Under the pieces are notes generated by a model that was not told the DNA's origin, searched no databases, and saw only the letters and a program-made list of their open reading frames with translations. The position numbers and the translations under genes were made by a program. A stretch of DNA of 64,000 bases from Mycobacterium stomatepiae. GTDB taxonomy: Bacteria > Actinomycetota > Actinomycetes > Mycobacteriales > Mycobacteriaceae. This document shows, piece after piece, positions 8,350 through 16,672 of this stretch (position 1 is the stretch's first letter; the number at the start of each line of letters is the position of its first letter). The stretch covers positions 3,844,001-3,908,000 of the forward strand of contig NZ_AP022587.1 of the NCBI RefSeq assembly GCF_010731715.1, written 5' to 3'.

Positions 8350-8970
8350 TTACCTTGCCGGCCAACGGAATCCCATCCATGGCTCAGGAGCCACTTTGTG
8401 TGTCCTGCGCTGGCGCACCGAACTTGTTGGGCCACAGTGCCATTCGATCGAGCACTTGTCCCGCAACACGAGCGTGTGAAACAGAACCGCGCACATGTGG
8501 GCGGTAAACGCGGCGAATAACAAGAAGGCGAAAACCCCGTGGCACTCGCGCAGCACCGCGTAGAGATCGAGGTTCTGCGGTGCGATGCCCGGCAGACGGA
8601 GCGGCCCGGCCAGGGTGACCGGGAGCTTGGCGGCCGACAGCGTGGCCCATCCGATCACGGGCTGTATCAGAAGTAAGGCATAAAGCGCATATTCCGACCA
8701 GGTCGCGATGCGCCGCTCGAGGCGGCTCATCGTGGCCAAGAATGCCGGAGGGCGATGCGTGAGCCGATTCGCGAGCCGCACTACCGCGAAGACCAGGATC
8801 GCCACACCCAACGGCCGGTGGATGGCCAACAGCAACGGGTAATAACTTAGCGACGCGATCATGGTCACACCGATAAGCAGCTGCACGATGACCATTGGTG
8901 CCATCAGCCAGTGCAGAATCCGGGACGGGATCGTGAAACGTGCTGCCGTTTCGGCATTCTCGCCGCTCAT
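8350..8970 (-). CDS. Cytochrome b561-family membrane protein
   Basis: 206 residues with four predicted membrane helices (about 25-45, 52-70, 95-115 and 155-178). Heme-ligand histidines are in HWLMAPMV, AIHRPLG and the late HGVFAFLLFAAFTAHM. It fits the bacterial cytochrome b561/b-type cytochrome family that moves electrons between the quinone pool and periplasmic partners. Its ATG overlaps the stop of the catalase-like gene (8967-8970, ATGA), indicating translational coupling. The pair probably works as an electron-linked peroxide-reducing module at the cell envelope. The last 30 residues are basic and of uncertain role. Confidence 0.9.
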   Translation of the reverse strand: MSGENAETAARFTIPSRILHWLMAPMVIVQLLIGVTMIASLSYYPLLLAIHRPLGVAILVFAVVRLANRLTHRPPAFLATMSRLERRIATWSEYALYALLLIQPVIGWATLSAAKLPVTLAGPLRLPGIAPQNLDLYAVLRECHGVFAFLLFAAFTAHMCAVLFHTLVLRDKCSIEWHCGPTSSVRQRRTHKVAPEPWMGFRWPAR

Positions 8971-10097
8971 GAGCGCACCCCGCTGACGTTGACCGCGCTG
9001 GGCGATTTGGGTTCCTCGGCACGGCGGGTGAACGGGCGCGCGTAAACGGCCGACCGCGCGGCCAGCAACGGATCGTCGGACACGGTGATGCCGTCGGGCA
9101 GCACGGTCGGGTCGAAGTTGATGTCGCGGGCGTTGCCGGCTTCCTCGGTCTGCACCGCATTGATGGTGATGGTGCCGGCGTCGATCGACCGCCGTGACTG
9201 CGGCCAGGGCTTGGTGGCGTCGTTGGTCGGGTCGCCCGGTTCACCGATGGTGAGAACGAGTTTCCACGTCAGCGGCCGCCGCCCCACCGCGACGATGAGG
9301 TCGTCGAACAGGTAGTCCTTGCCGGCCGAAGGCGCCGGGAGCGCCCCTTTGTCCTGCTGCGCAACCGCCGACCAGCGCACCGGGACGGTCGCGCCGGCGC
9401 TATTAGTGAAGTAGAACGCATTCAGACCGTGAAATGTGCTGTCCGCGAACCCCACACTCGGCGGTGTCTGCTTGATGATTTTCAGCGCCGCAACCGTCTC
9501 GGGGTGGCGGTCCAAGAAGGCGGCCATCTTCTGCGGATCGGGCTTGCCCGTGGCGGGAACGGGTTTGGACGCGAGCAGCCGCTCGTAAAAGCCCTCCGGG
9601 GTGCGATCGGTGAAGACCGGGAAATTGACCATCGCGGTGCGCCACTGCCGCCCGTTGGGCACCTGGAACACCAGCCCCAGACCGCGGACTGTGTCGGGCT
9701 TGTCGCTTTGGTCCGGCAGTCCGCCGCCCAGCGAAAACCGGCCGACCACCCCAACGCTGCCCGCTTGGAAGACCGCCGCCCGACAGATGGCCGCGCCCGC
9801 CCCATTACTCGCGAACGATCCCGTCGCGCTCAGCCCTTTGGCGTGATTGCGGCGAAACCCTTCGTGACGGCCGAAGACGTGCTCGAACCGATCGGCGAAG
9901 CGCGGCGGGGTCAAGTCGTCGGGCCGCAACCAACCGCCCGCGTAGGCGAACCCGCCCACGTCCACGGCGGCAACGCCGGCGACTGCACCCATCCCGAGCA
10001 GCGCGCCGCGCCGGGTGAATGCACCGAATCGACGTTGGCTGGGCTGCGTTTCAGCGGGCCGATCCTCCGGCTGCTGATCGCGATCAGCGGGCTCCAT
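8967..10097 (-). CDS. Exported catalase-family peroxidase (mini-catalase)
   Basis: 376 residues, shorter than classical catalases (about 480-750) and typical of SrpA-like heme peroxidases. A Tat signal is present (TRRGALLGMGAVAGVAAV, Arg29-Arg30). The distal His is in FRRNHAKG (His85), followed by GSFASNG. The proximal heme Tyr is in AARSAVYARPFTRR (about Tyr352). Substrate is likely hydrogen or organic peroxide in the envelope. Start ATG 10097 has GAAAGGA upstream. The downstream b561 gene overlaps by 4 bp and may supply electrons. Confidence 0.92.
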   Translation of the reverse strand: MEPADRDQQPEDRPAETQPSQRRFGAFTRRGALLGMGAVAGVAAVDVGGFAYAGGWLRPDDLTPPRFADRFEHVFGRHEGFRRNHAKGLSATGSFASNGAGAAICRAAVFQAGSVGVVGRFSLGGGLPDQSDKPDTVRGLGLVFQVPNGRQWRTAMVNFPVFTDRTPEGFYERLLASKPVPATGKPDPQKMAAFLDRHPETVAALKIIKQTPPSVGFADSTFHGLNAFYFTNSAGATVPVRWSAVAQQDKGALPAPSAGKDYLFDDLIVAVGRRPLTWKLVLTIGEPGDPTNDATKPWPQSRRSIDAGTITINAVQTEEAGNARDINFDPTVLPDGITVSDDPLLAARSAVYARPFTRRAEEPKSPSAVNVSGVRS

Positions 10098-10377
10098 GGC
10101 CCACCGTCCTTTCCGTACTGCCGCGCAGCGTGGAACTAAGTCGCTGAAGGCAATTCAATCCAGGGGCTGATGTCGTGCGCAACTCTTAGGGCTACCGGTG
10201 CCCACATCCGGACCACGACGGAGCGGGAGAATTCGTTCAACTCTCGCCCAAGACCTTCACTATTTACGCTCCGAGGCGTAGCGTAATGGGCGGCCGAGGC
10301 CGGGCGTTCCCCGGTCTCGTGTCCACCATCTGCGGCCAGCCACCCATGGCGACCACGAACATACTCGAAGGAGACTC

Positions 10378-12150
10378 GTGTTCGACCTCAAGATCACCGG
10401 TGGAACTGTTGTCGACGGCACGGGCGCCGAGCGCTACCGAGCCGACGTTGGCATCAAGGATGGTCAGATCGTCGACGTCGTCCGACGGGGCGCTGAGGAC
10501 GCGGAGATAGGCGGCTTGGCAACAGCCCCCGCGGCCGAAACTATCGACGCGACGGGTCAAGTGGTGGCCCCCGGCTTCGTCGACATCCACACCCACTACG
10601 ACGGTCAGGTCACCTGGGACAGTTTGCTGGAGCCGTCCAGCGGCCACGGTGTCACGACGCTGGTGACGGGCAACTGCGGTGTGGGCTTCGCACCCGTGCG
10701 GCCCGGCAGCGAGCAGTGGCTCATCGAGTTGATGGAAGGCGTCGAGGACATTCCCGGCACCGCACTCACCGAGGGCATCACCTGGGGCTGGGAGACCTAC
10801 CCCGAATACCTCGACGCGATCGGCAAGCAGAAGTTCGCAGTAGACGTGGGCAGTCAGGTCGCGCACGGCGCCATTCGCGCCTACGCGATGGGCGAGCGGG
10901 GCGCCCGCAACGAGCCGGCCACGCCCGAGGACATCGCGGCGATGGGCCGGCTGGTGACCGAGGCGATCGAGGCCGGGGCGCTTGGGTTTTCGACGTCGCG
11001 CACGATGGGACACCGCGCAATGGACGGCGAGCCCGTACCCGGCACGTTTGCCACCGAGGACGAGTTGTTCGGTCTCGGCCGAGCCATGGCGGCCGCGGGC
11101 CAGGCGGTGTTCGAGCTCGCCCCGCAGGGATCCGCGGGCGAGGACATCGTCGCTCCGAAGAAAGAACTCGACTGGATGCGTCGGTTGAGCGGCGAGATCG
11201 ACCGACCGGTGTCGTTCGCGCTGATCCAGGTCGACGCCGACCCGAACCTCTGGCGCGAGATGCTGGACCTGTCCGCCGATGCGCACGCGGCCGGCGCCCG
11301 GCTGTACCCGCAGGCCGCGGCGCGCCCGTTCGGCATGATGATCGGCTTCCAGGGCCACCACGGCTTCACCCACCGGCCCACCTACCGGCGCCTGAAGGCC
11401 GAGTGCAGCCGTGAAGAGCTCACGCATCGGCTGACCGACCCCGCGGTGAAGGCCGCGATCTTGTCCGAGGACGACCTGCCCGCCGACCCCACGCTGTTGT
11501 TCGACGGGATGTTCGCCCTGGTGCAGCACTCCCTGAAACGGCTCTACGCGCTTGGCAACCCGCCCGACTACGAACCCACCCCGGATCGCGCCGTGGCCGC
11601 CATCGCGAAAGCGCGCGGCGAAGACCCGCTGGCGACGCTGTACGACCTGATGCTCGAACAGAACGCGACGGCCATGCTGATGCTGCCGCTGTTCAACTAC
11701 GCCGACGGCAACCACGACGCGATCCGCGAGATGATGCTGCACCCCGCCGGCGTGCTCGGGCTGTCCGACGGGGGCGCGCACTGCGGAATGATCTGTGACG
11801 CTTCCTATCCCACCTTCCTGCTCACGCACTGGGCCCGGGACCGGCACCGGGGCGAGAAGTTGTCCCTGGAACACGTGATCCGCAAGCAGTCCCGCGACAC
11901 TGCCCACCTGTTCGGTCTCACCGATCGCGGCACGATCGAGCGGGGCAAGAAGGCCGACATCAACGTCATCGACATGAACGCGCTGACCCTGCATCCTGCG
12001 GCGATGGCCTGGGACCTACCGGCCGGTGGCAACCGGATTCTGCAGGGGGCCAGCGGCTACGCCGCGACCATCGTCAGCGGAACGGTGACCCGCCGCAAGG
12101 ACGTCGACACCGGAGCCCGGCCCGGCCGCCTGGTACGCGGAGCGCGCTGA
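10378..12150 (+). CDS. N-acyl-D-amino-acid deacylase-like amidohydrolase
   Basis: 590 residues of the D-aminoacylase branch of the metal-dependent amidohydrolases. Zinc ligands are visible in [12 protein letters not shown] (His71, His73), with GNCGVGFAP after them and the late Asp in [11 protein letters not shown]. The C-terminal composite beta domain ([17 protein letters not shown]) is present. Start is GTG 10378, with GAAGGAG at about 10367-10373. The gene lies 11 bp upstream of a Rieske oxygenase gene and is surely co-transcribed with it, which suggests catabolism of an amide or acylated ring compound. The exact substrate cannot be read from sequence. Confidence 0.9.
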   Translation: MFDLKITGGTVVDGTGAERYRADVGIKDGQIVDVVRRGAEDAEIGGLATAPAAETIDATGQVVAPGFVDIHTHYDGQVTWDSLLEPSSGHGVTTLVTGNCGVGFAPVRPGSEQWLIELMEGVEDIPGTALTEGITWGWETYPEYLDAIGKQKFAVDVGSQVAHGAIRAYAMGERGARNEPATPEDIAAMGRLVTEAIEAGALGFSTSRTMGHRAMDGEPVPGTFATEDELFGLGRAMAAAGQAVFELAPQGSAGEDIVAPKKELDWMRRLSGEIDRPVSFALIQVDADPNLWREMLDLSADAHAAGARLYPQAAARPFGMMIGFQGHHGFTHRPTYRRLKAECSREELTHRLTDPAVKAAILSEDDLPADPTLLFDGMFALVQHSLKRLYALGNPPDYEPTPDRAVAAIAKARGEDPLATLYDLMLEQNATAMLMLPLFNYADGNHDAIREMMLHPAGVLGLSDGGAHCGMICDASYPTFLLTHWARDRHRGEKLSLEHVIRKQSRDTAHLFGLTDRGTIERGKKADINVIDMNALTLHPAAMAWDLPAGGNRILQGASGYAATIVSGTVTRRKDVDTGARPGRLVRGAR

Positions 12151-12161
12151 GGACTTCGTCG

Positions 12162-13520
12162 GTGACCGCGGCTGCCGGCAACCCGGCACGCACCCGAGAC
12201 GAGGACGCGATCGGCACCCCGCCCGACGGCCCGACGCTGGTGCCGGCTGAGCGCTACTACTCCCCGGTCTTCGCGCGACTCGAGATCGAACGTATGTGGC
12301 CGAAGGTGTGGCAGATCGCCTGCATGGTCGACCATGTCGCCGAACCGGGCGACTACTTCGAATACCGGTGCGGCCCATACGGGATGCTGATCGTTCGCGG
12401 CGACGACGGCGTGTTGCGAGCGTTTCAGAATGCGTGTCGCCATCGCGGCAACTCGCTGTGCACCGGCTCGGGTTCGGCACTGCGCGAGCTCAAATGCGGT
12501 TATCACGGTTGGACGTGGGACCTGGCCGGCGTCCTCGAGCGGGTGCCCAACCGCAAGGGTTTCGGTGCCCTGCATATGTCCGATTTCCCGTTGGTCGCGG
12601 CCAAGGTCGAGAGCTGGGAAGGGCTCGTCTTCGTCAATCTCGACGTCAACGCGATGCCGCTGGACGAATACCTCGAGGCGATTCCCGATGACATCGCGTG
12701 GTGTCGTTTGGCAGATTTCCGTTGCTACGCGACTCTCACCGTCGAGGTCGAGGCAAACTGGAAGACGATCGCCGACGGGTACAGCGAGAGCTACCACATC
12801 CAGACCCTGCATCCGGAGTTACTGCGGTGCGTCGACGACATCCATGCGCCACAACAGATCTGGGGCCATACGGGTAAGTCCGACCAGCCCTACGGCGTGC
12901 CGAGTCCACGCTTCGACGGCGCGCTGAGCGACGAGCAGGTTTGGGACGCCTACGTATACACCCAAGGTGCGCTGATGGGCGCGGCCGAAGGCACCCCGTT
13001 CCCCGCCGACCAGCGGCGGCCCGGACAGACGGTCCAGGAGCTGATCGCCGATCGCACCCGGGATTTTGCTGCCAGCCGAGGGGTGAATCTGGACTGGGCC
13101 GACACCGACCGGATCACCCGGCTGCACCAGTACAACGTGTTCCCGAACATGACGCTGTTGGCCAACGCCGACCACCTGACGATCATGTGCTCGCGTCCCG
13201 GACCCGACCCGGACAAGGGTGAATTGGTTATGTTCTTGATGACCCGGATGTCGCCCGGCGCGGCCCGCAACAAGCCAACGGACGTTCGCGTGGGTGCCGA
13301 GGATGCCGAGCCCGGCCTGGTGCTGACCCAGGACATTCGGGTGCTCCCGGGCGTGCAGCGCGGCATGCACCAGCCCGGATTCACTCACGTCGTGCTGTCC
13401 GGCGAGGAACGGCGGGTGATCAACATGCACCGCAATCTCGAGCGCTACCTCGACCTGCCGGAATCCGATCGGATGACCGGGGGCATATCGGAACCCGGCA
13501 CATTCGCGCCGACAACTTAA
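12162..13520 (+). CDS. Rieske non-heme iron oxygenase, large subunit
   Basis: 452 residues. The Rieske [2Fe-2S] ligands are Cys92 and His94 (ACRHRGNSLC) and Cys112 and His115 (KCGYHGWTWD). The catalytic domain shows the bridging Asp205 and iron ligands His212 and His217 (DGYSESYHIQTLH). It catalyses ring hydroxylation or oxidative demethylation in known members. No ferredoxin, reductase or beta subunit lies nearby, so electrons must come from genes elsewhere. Start GTG 12162 follows the amidohydrolase by 11 bp. Confidence 0.93.
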   Translation: MTAAAGNPARTRDEDAIGTPPDGPTLVPAERYYSPVFARLEIERMWPKVWQIACMVDHVAEPGDYFEYRCGPYGMLIVRGDDGVLRAFQNACRHRGNSLCTGSGSALRELKCGYHGWTWDLAGVLERVPNRKGFGALHMSDFPLVAAKVESWEGLVFVNLDVNAMPLDEYLEAIPDDIAWCRLADFRCYATLTVEVEANWKTIADGYSESYHIQTLHPELLRCVDDIHAPQQIWGHTGKSDQPYGVPSPRFDGALSDEQVWDAYVYTQGALMGAAEGTPFPADQRRPGQTVQELIADRTRDFAASRGVNLDWADTDRITRLHQYNVFPNMTLLANADHLTIMCSRPGPDPDKGELVMFLMTRMSPGAARNKPTDVRVGAEDAEPGLVLTQDIRVLPGVQRGMHQPGFTHVVLSGEERRVINMHRNLERYLDLPESDRMTGGISEPGTFAPTT

Positions 13521-13569
13521 TCGGCGCCCACCCCCCGAAAAACCCGCCACGGGTCTAGACTTCCGGCTT

Positions 13570-13947
13570 GTGACGACCGCGTCGAATCCGTGTGGTGATG
13601 AACGAGGACAGCTGCCATACCGACTGCACATGGGGTATCAGATCGTCGGCCAGCGGCGCGCGCGGCGGATGTGCCGATCGTTCGCGGACGTGGGCGTCGA
13701 CACCGGGCCCGTTCGTCTGCAGCAGATGCTCGCGGGCATGCCGGTCTCCGACGAAGAAATCACCGACGTCAATTTCGCCCTCATCGCGACCCAGATCAAG
13801 CGCGACGAGCGCAACGCGAAGCGCAAGGAGTTGCAGCGTCAGGGCACCCGCTCGCTGATGTTCGCCGGGATGATTCTGCTGGTGCTGAACTTCCTGTTCT
13901 GCCTCGCCTACCTGATGCTCAATCTGACGGACCAGGCCCCACTCTAG
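13570..13947 (+). CDS. Small conserved membrane protein, paralogue of 2843-3223
   Basis: 125 residues, function unknown. A charged N-terminal region is followed by one membrane segment (about 97-118, LMFAGMILLVLNFLFCLAYL). It is similar over its length to the protein at 2843-3223, keeping VGVDT, MLAG, NFALIA and LNFLFCLAY-type blocks. Start is GTG 13570. It is 49 bp downstream of the Rieske gene and could be read through from it, but it has no evident link to catabolism. The two copies lie 10.7 kb apart in the same orientation. Confidence 0.75.
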   Translation: MTTASNPCGDERGQLPYRLHMGYQIVGQRRARRMCRSFADVGVDTGPVRLQQMLAGMPVSDEEITDVNFALIATQIKRDERNAKRKELQRQGTRSLMFAGMILLVLNFLFCLAYLMLNLTDQAPL

Positions 13948-14185
13948 CGCCGGGCAGTTGGGTTACCGCCACCGAAACGGCCCGGGGCAAGGTGATCGTC
14001 CGTTGTGCGGGGCGATACCAGCCCTGGGCGGCATGCTGGCCGGTGTGTTTTTCGCCATGACGTCGAGTGTGCGTCCCGGGCTTTGCGTGTGCTTTCTGGG
14101 CGGCGACACGCAGATAGAGCCCGCCGAGACGTGCACCCAAAACCGCAGTCGCACAGCAGAAGCGACGAGTCCAGCCCGTTGATGC

Positions 14186-14785
14186 CTAATCGGACCGGCG
14201 AAAGCGCACGATGTCGTGCCATCGATTGCCGGTCGATCGCACGAATTCGAAGTTCTCGGGCTCGACGAGATCGCGCAATTCTTGGACACTCATCCGGTCC
14301 GGATCGGGAAACGCCTCGGCGAACACGAGGTACCCGCCCGGCTTCAGCACCCGGCCCAGCGAACGGATACACGCTGGCTTGTCGGGCACCTCGCCGATCA
14401 CCGCCGCCAGGAACGCGACATCGAAAGTGCCTTCGGGGTAAGGAAATCCGTTGCTTGCCTCGCCCGTGGTGAAGCCGACGTCGTGGAACCCGGCCAGCTC
14501 GAGTTGGCGCCGCGCCTTGTCCAGCATCTCGGGCTGAAGGTCGAAAAGGTCCAGCCGGCCGTAGGTGAGCTGACGGGCGATCTGCACGCTGTAGAAGCCC
14601 GGGCCGGGTCCGACTTCCAGCACGTGCTCAGAACCGGTGAGACCGATGCCGTCGACCTTGCGCGCCGGGTTGGACAGCGCCCGGCGTACCGGATTGTTCA
14701 GCAGGAACGCCGCCTGATGCGGATAGGGAGCGGCACCCTTATTGCGCCTCTTGTTGAGCAGGGCATCCATCCAGGTCGTCGACAT
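14186..14785 (-). CDS. Class I SAM-dependent methyltransferase
   Basis: 199 residues. The SAM-binding motif I is HVLEVGPGPGFYSVQIAR (about 53-70), with DLFDLQPEML as the acidic end of strand beta2 and AFLAAVIGEVPDK as motif II region. The fold resembles UbiE/COQ5-type enzymes. The substrate is unknown. It is preceded by a palindrome and an IdeR-like box (14793-14830), so iron-dependent control is possible. In the leader RNA the palindrome runs into the ribosome binding site AGGAGG. The SulP gene lies 55 bp upstream on the same strand. Confidence 0.88.
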   Translation of the reverse strand: MSTTWMDALLNKRRNKGAAPYPHQAAFLLNNPVRRALSNPARKVDGIGLTGSEHVLEVGPGPGFYSVQIARQLTYGRLDLFDLQPEMLDKARRQLELAGFHDVGFTTGEASNGFPYPEGTFDVAFLAAVIGEVPDKPACIRSLGRVLKPGGYLVFAEAFPDPDRMSVQELRDLVEPENFEFVRSTGNRWHDIVRFRRSD

Positions 14786-14792
14786 CGCGCCT

Positions 14793-14816
14793 CCTAACTT
14801 GTCGGTCCAAGTTAGG
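14793..14816 (-). promoter_or_regulatory. Inverted repeat overlapping the methyltransferase ribosome binding site
   Basis: Perfect 9-bp arms CCTAACTTG and CAAGTTAGG with a 6-nt loop (TCGGTC). The methyltransferase ATG ends at 14785. On the transcript the second arm is directly followed by AGG, so the hairpin contains the first part of the Shine-Dalgarno AGGAGG. It could be a repressor site or an RNA element hiding the ribosome binding site. Confidence 0.65.
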
Positions 14817-14830
14817 TTACCCTAAGTAAA
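14812..14830. promoter_or_regulatory. Candidate IdeR iron box
   Basis: The 19 bp at 14812-14830 begin TTAGGTTACCCTAA and agree with the mycobacterial IdeR consensus (TTAGGTTAGGCTAACCTAA) at 14 of 19 positions by my count. It sits just upstream of the methyltransferase gene. Binding is inferred. Confidence 0.5.
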
Positions 14831-14840
14831 TGCGTCGGCG

Positions 14841-16415
14841 CTAGGCCTGCTCCGGAACCCCGCGGGCCGGCATCGAACGGCCAACCTCCACCGCACCGTG
14901 GATCTCGACCGTTCCGCCCGTCGCGTGATGTTGCTGCTGCCAGTCGTTAATCGCTTGGTGCGCAGCATGATCCAAGTAGCTTGTCAGCAGATGCACCGCG
15001 ACCGTAGTGCGCTCCGGGATGGACGCCAACACGCGCGTGAGCCTGGGCAGGGCGAGAAACGTGCAGGCCCCCTCGATGACGACCCGCCATTCGTCGCCCA
15101 CGGGCGTGGCTTCGATCTTGGTCCGGATCACCCGCCAGGCGGTCAAGACGATGGCCAGGGCGAGTCCGATCATCACGCCGTGCAGCAGATTGAGGAACAC
15201 GACCGCGACGATGGTCACCAGGTAGACGGTTAAATCGCCTGTTTTCATAACGGTTTCGATGTGCGCCGGCTGCAGTAGCTGTATTCCGATGACAATGAGC
15301 AGACCGGCCAGCGCCGCGGTCGGGATCTGCTCCACCAGTTCTGCGAACGGGATCGCGAACAGCAGGATCCAAAAGCCGTGCATGATCGTCGAGGCACGGG
15401 TTTTCGCGCCCGCGTGGACGTTGGCCGCGCTTCGCACGATCACACCGGCAATGGGAAGGCCGCCGATTGCCCCCGACACGATGTTGGAGGCGCCCTGTCC
15501 GATCAACTCGCGGTTGAAGTCGGTGCGTGGTCCGTGGTGCATCCGGTCGATCGATACCGCCGTCAACAGGCTCTGCACGCTGGTGATGAGCGTCACGGTG
15601 ACGATCCCGACGACGACGGCGCCCCAATTTCCGTGCGGGATGGCCGGCAGTTGCAGCGCTTGCAGCACCGATCCGTCGAGCTCGATCCGCGATACGTGGA
15701 ACGGGAACACCAGCGACACGACCGTCACCGCCACGATCGCGACCAGCGGACCGGGAATGGGCGCCACTTTGGCGGGAGCCCAGCGCCAGCCGATCATGAT
15801 GCCGATCACGAGCAGGCCCAACAGGACTCCGGGCCGGTGTGCATTCACGATCTGGTGTGGCAGCTCAATGACGTTGCGCCAGGCTGTGCTCTTGGATTCC
15901 CCGCCCAGGAGTACATGCATTTGCTGAAGCGCGATGGTGACGCCGATCCCGGCCAGCATCGCGTGCACGACGACGGGCGAGATCGCTAGGGCGGCCCGGG
16001 CAACCCGGCTGAATCCCAGCAGCACCTGCATGAGACCCGCCATGGCGGTGATAAAACATGTTATTCCCCAACCGAATTCACCGATCAGATCGGCCACCAC
16101 CACCGTCAGGCCGGCGGCGGGACCACTCACCTGCAGTGGCGAGCCGCCGACCGCTCCGCCCACGACTCCACCGACGATCGCAGCGATCAGACCGGCGAGC
16201 ACCGGCGCGTCGGAGGCGATTGCGATTCCGAGTGACAACGGCAGAGCGACCAAGAAGACCACCAGCGACGCCGACAGGTCATGCCGAAACACCGGCCGCA
16301 ACCGGTCTTTCAGGGACGCTGATCGATGCTCGATAGTTCGCGCTTCGTGCTGTTCGATGAGTTGCATCGGCGCCTCGCTCGTTGGGTTGCGTGAGAGACG
16401 TGGCATCACCCTCAC
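14841..16415 (-). CDS. SulP-family anion transporter (Rv3273-like, no carbonic anhydrase domain)
   Basis: 524 residues with 10-12 membrane helices. The N-terminal SulP core is strongly conserved (RHDLSASLVVFLVALPLSLG, GGSPLQVSGPAAGLTVVV). A short soluble tail after about residue 430 holds a degraded STAS-like region (VVIEGACTFLALPRL). In M. tuberculosis Rv3273 the same transporter core is fused to a beta-carbonic anhydrase; that domain is absent here. Bicarbonate or sulfate is the likely substrate. Start ATG 16415; the internal Met17 at 16367 is a second option. Confidence 0.9.
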   Translation of the reverse strand: MRVMPRLSRNPTSEAPMQLIEQHEARTIEHRSASLKDRLRPVFRHDLSASLVVFLVALPLSLGIAIASDAPVLAGLIAAIVGGVVGGAVGGSPLQVSGPAAGLTVVVADLIGEFGWGITCFITAMAGLMQVLLGFSRVARAALAISPVVVHAMLAGIGVTIALQQMHVLLGGESKSTAWRNVIELPHQIVNAHRPGVLLGLLVIGIMIGWRWAPAKVAPIPGPLVAIVAVTVVSLVFPFHVSRIELDGSVLQALQLPAIPHGNWGAVVVGIVTVTLITSVQSLLTAVSIDRMHHGPRTDFNRELIGQGASNIVSGAIGGLPIAGVIVRSAANVHAGAKTRASTIMHGFWILLFAIPFAELVEQIPTAALAGLLIVIGIQLLQPAHIETVMKTGDLTVYLVTIVAVVFLNLLHGVMIGLALAIVLTAWRVIRTKIEATPVGDEWRVVIEGACTFLALPRLTRVLASIPERTTVAVHLLTSYLDHAAHQAINDWQQQHHATGGTVEIHGAVEVGRSMPARGVPEQA

Positions 16416-16672
16416 CTGCGATAGCTCACGTTCGACGTAACATGCTGGTATACAGGCGATTACGCTATTTCACCAACTCCGTTGTTCGGCTGGGATCGCC
16501 TGGCTTCATTCGAAGGTAGGTGGGCGCCCAACGCGGGTCAACCAGACCAGCCGTGCGCATATGGAATGCAAATCTTTGTGCTCGCACCGTTACGAAGTCG
16601 CAATGCACCGCAACAATAGACCTCAGTTTGCGCTAAACGGCTTGGCCTGCCGAATATTTCACCTGTATTTGC
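16416..16672. other. Intergenic region upstream of SulP and downstream of the kinase
   Basis: 257 bp, somewhat AT-rich (GGTATACAG, ATATGGAATGCAAATC). It probably holds the SulP promoter. I see no gene or strong terminator. Confidence 0.4.

Noticed and set aside
10264..11994. Long minus-strand open frame of 576 codons
   Set aside because: It is the antisense shadow of the amidohydrolase gene, caused by high-GC codon use; no family resemblance.
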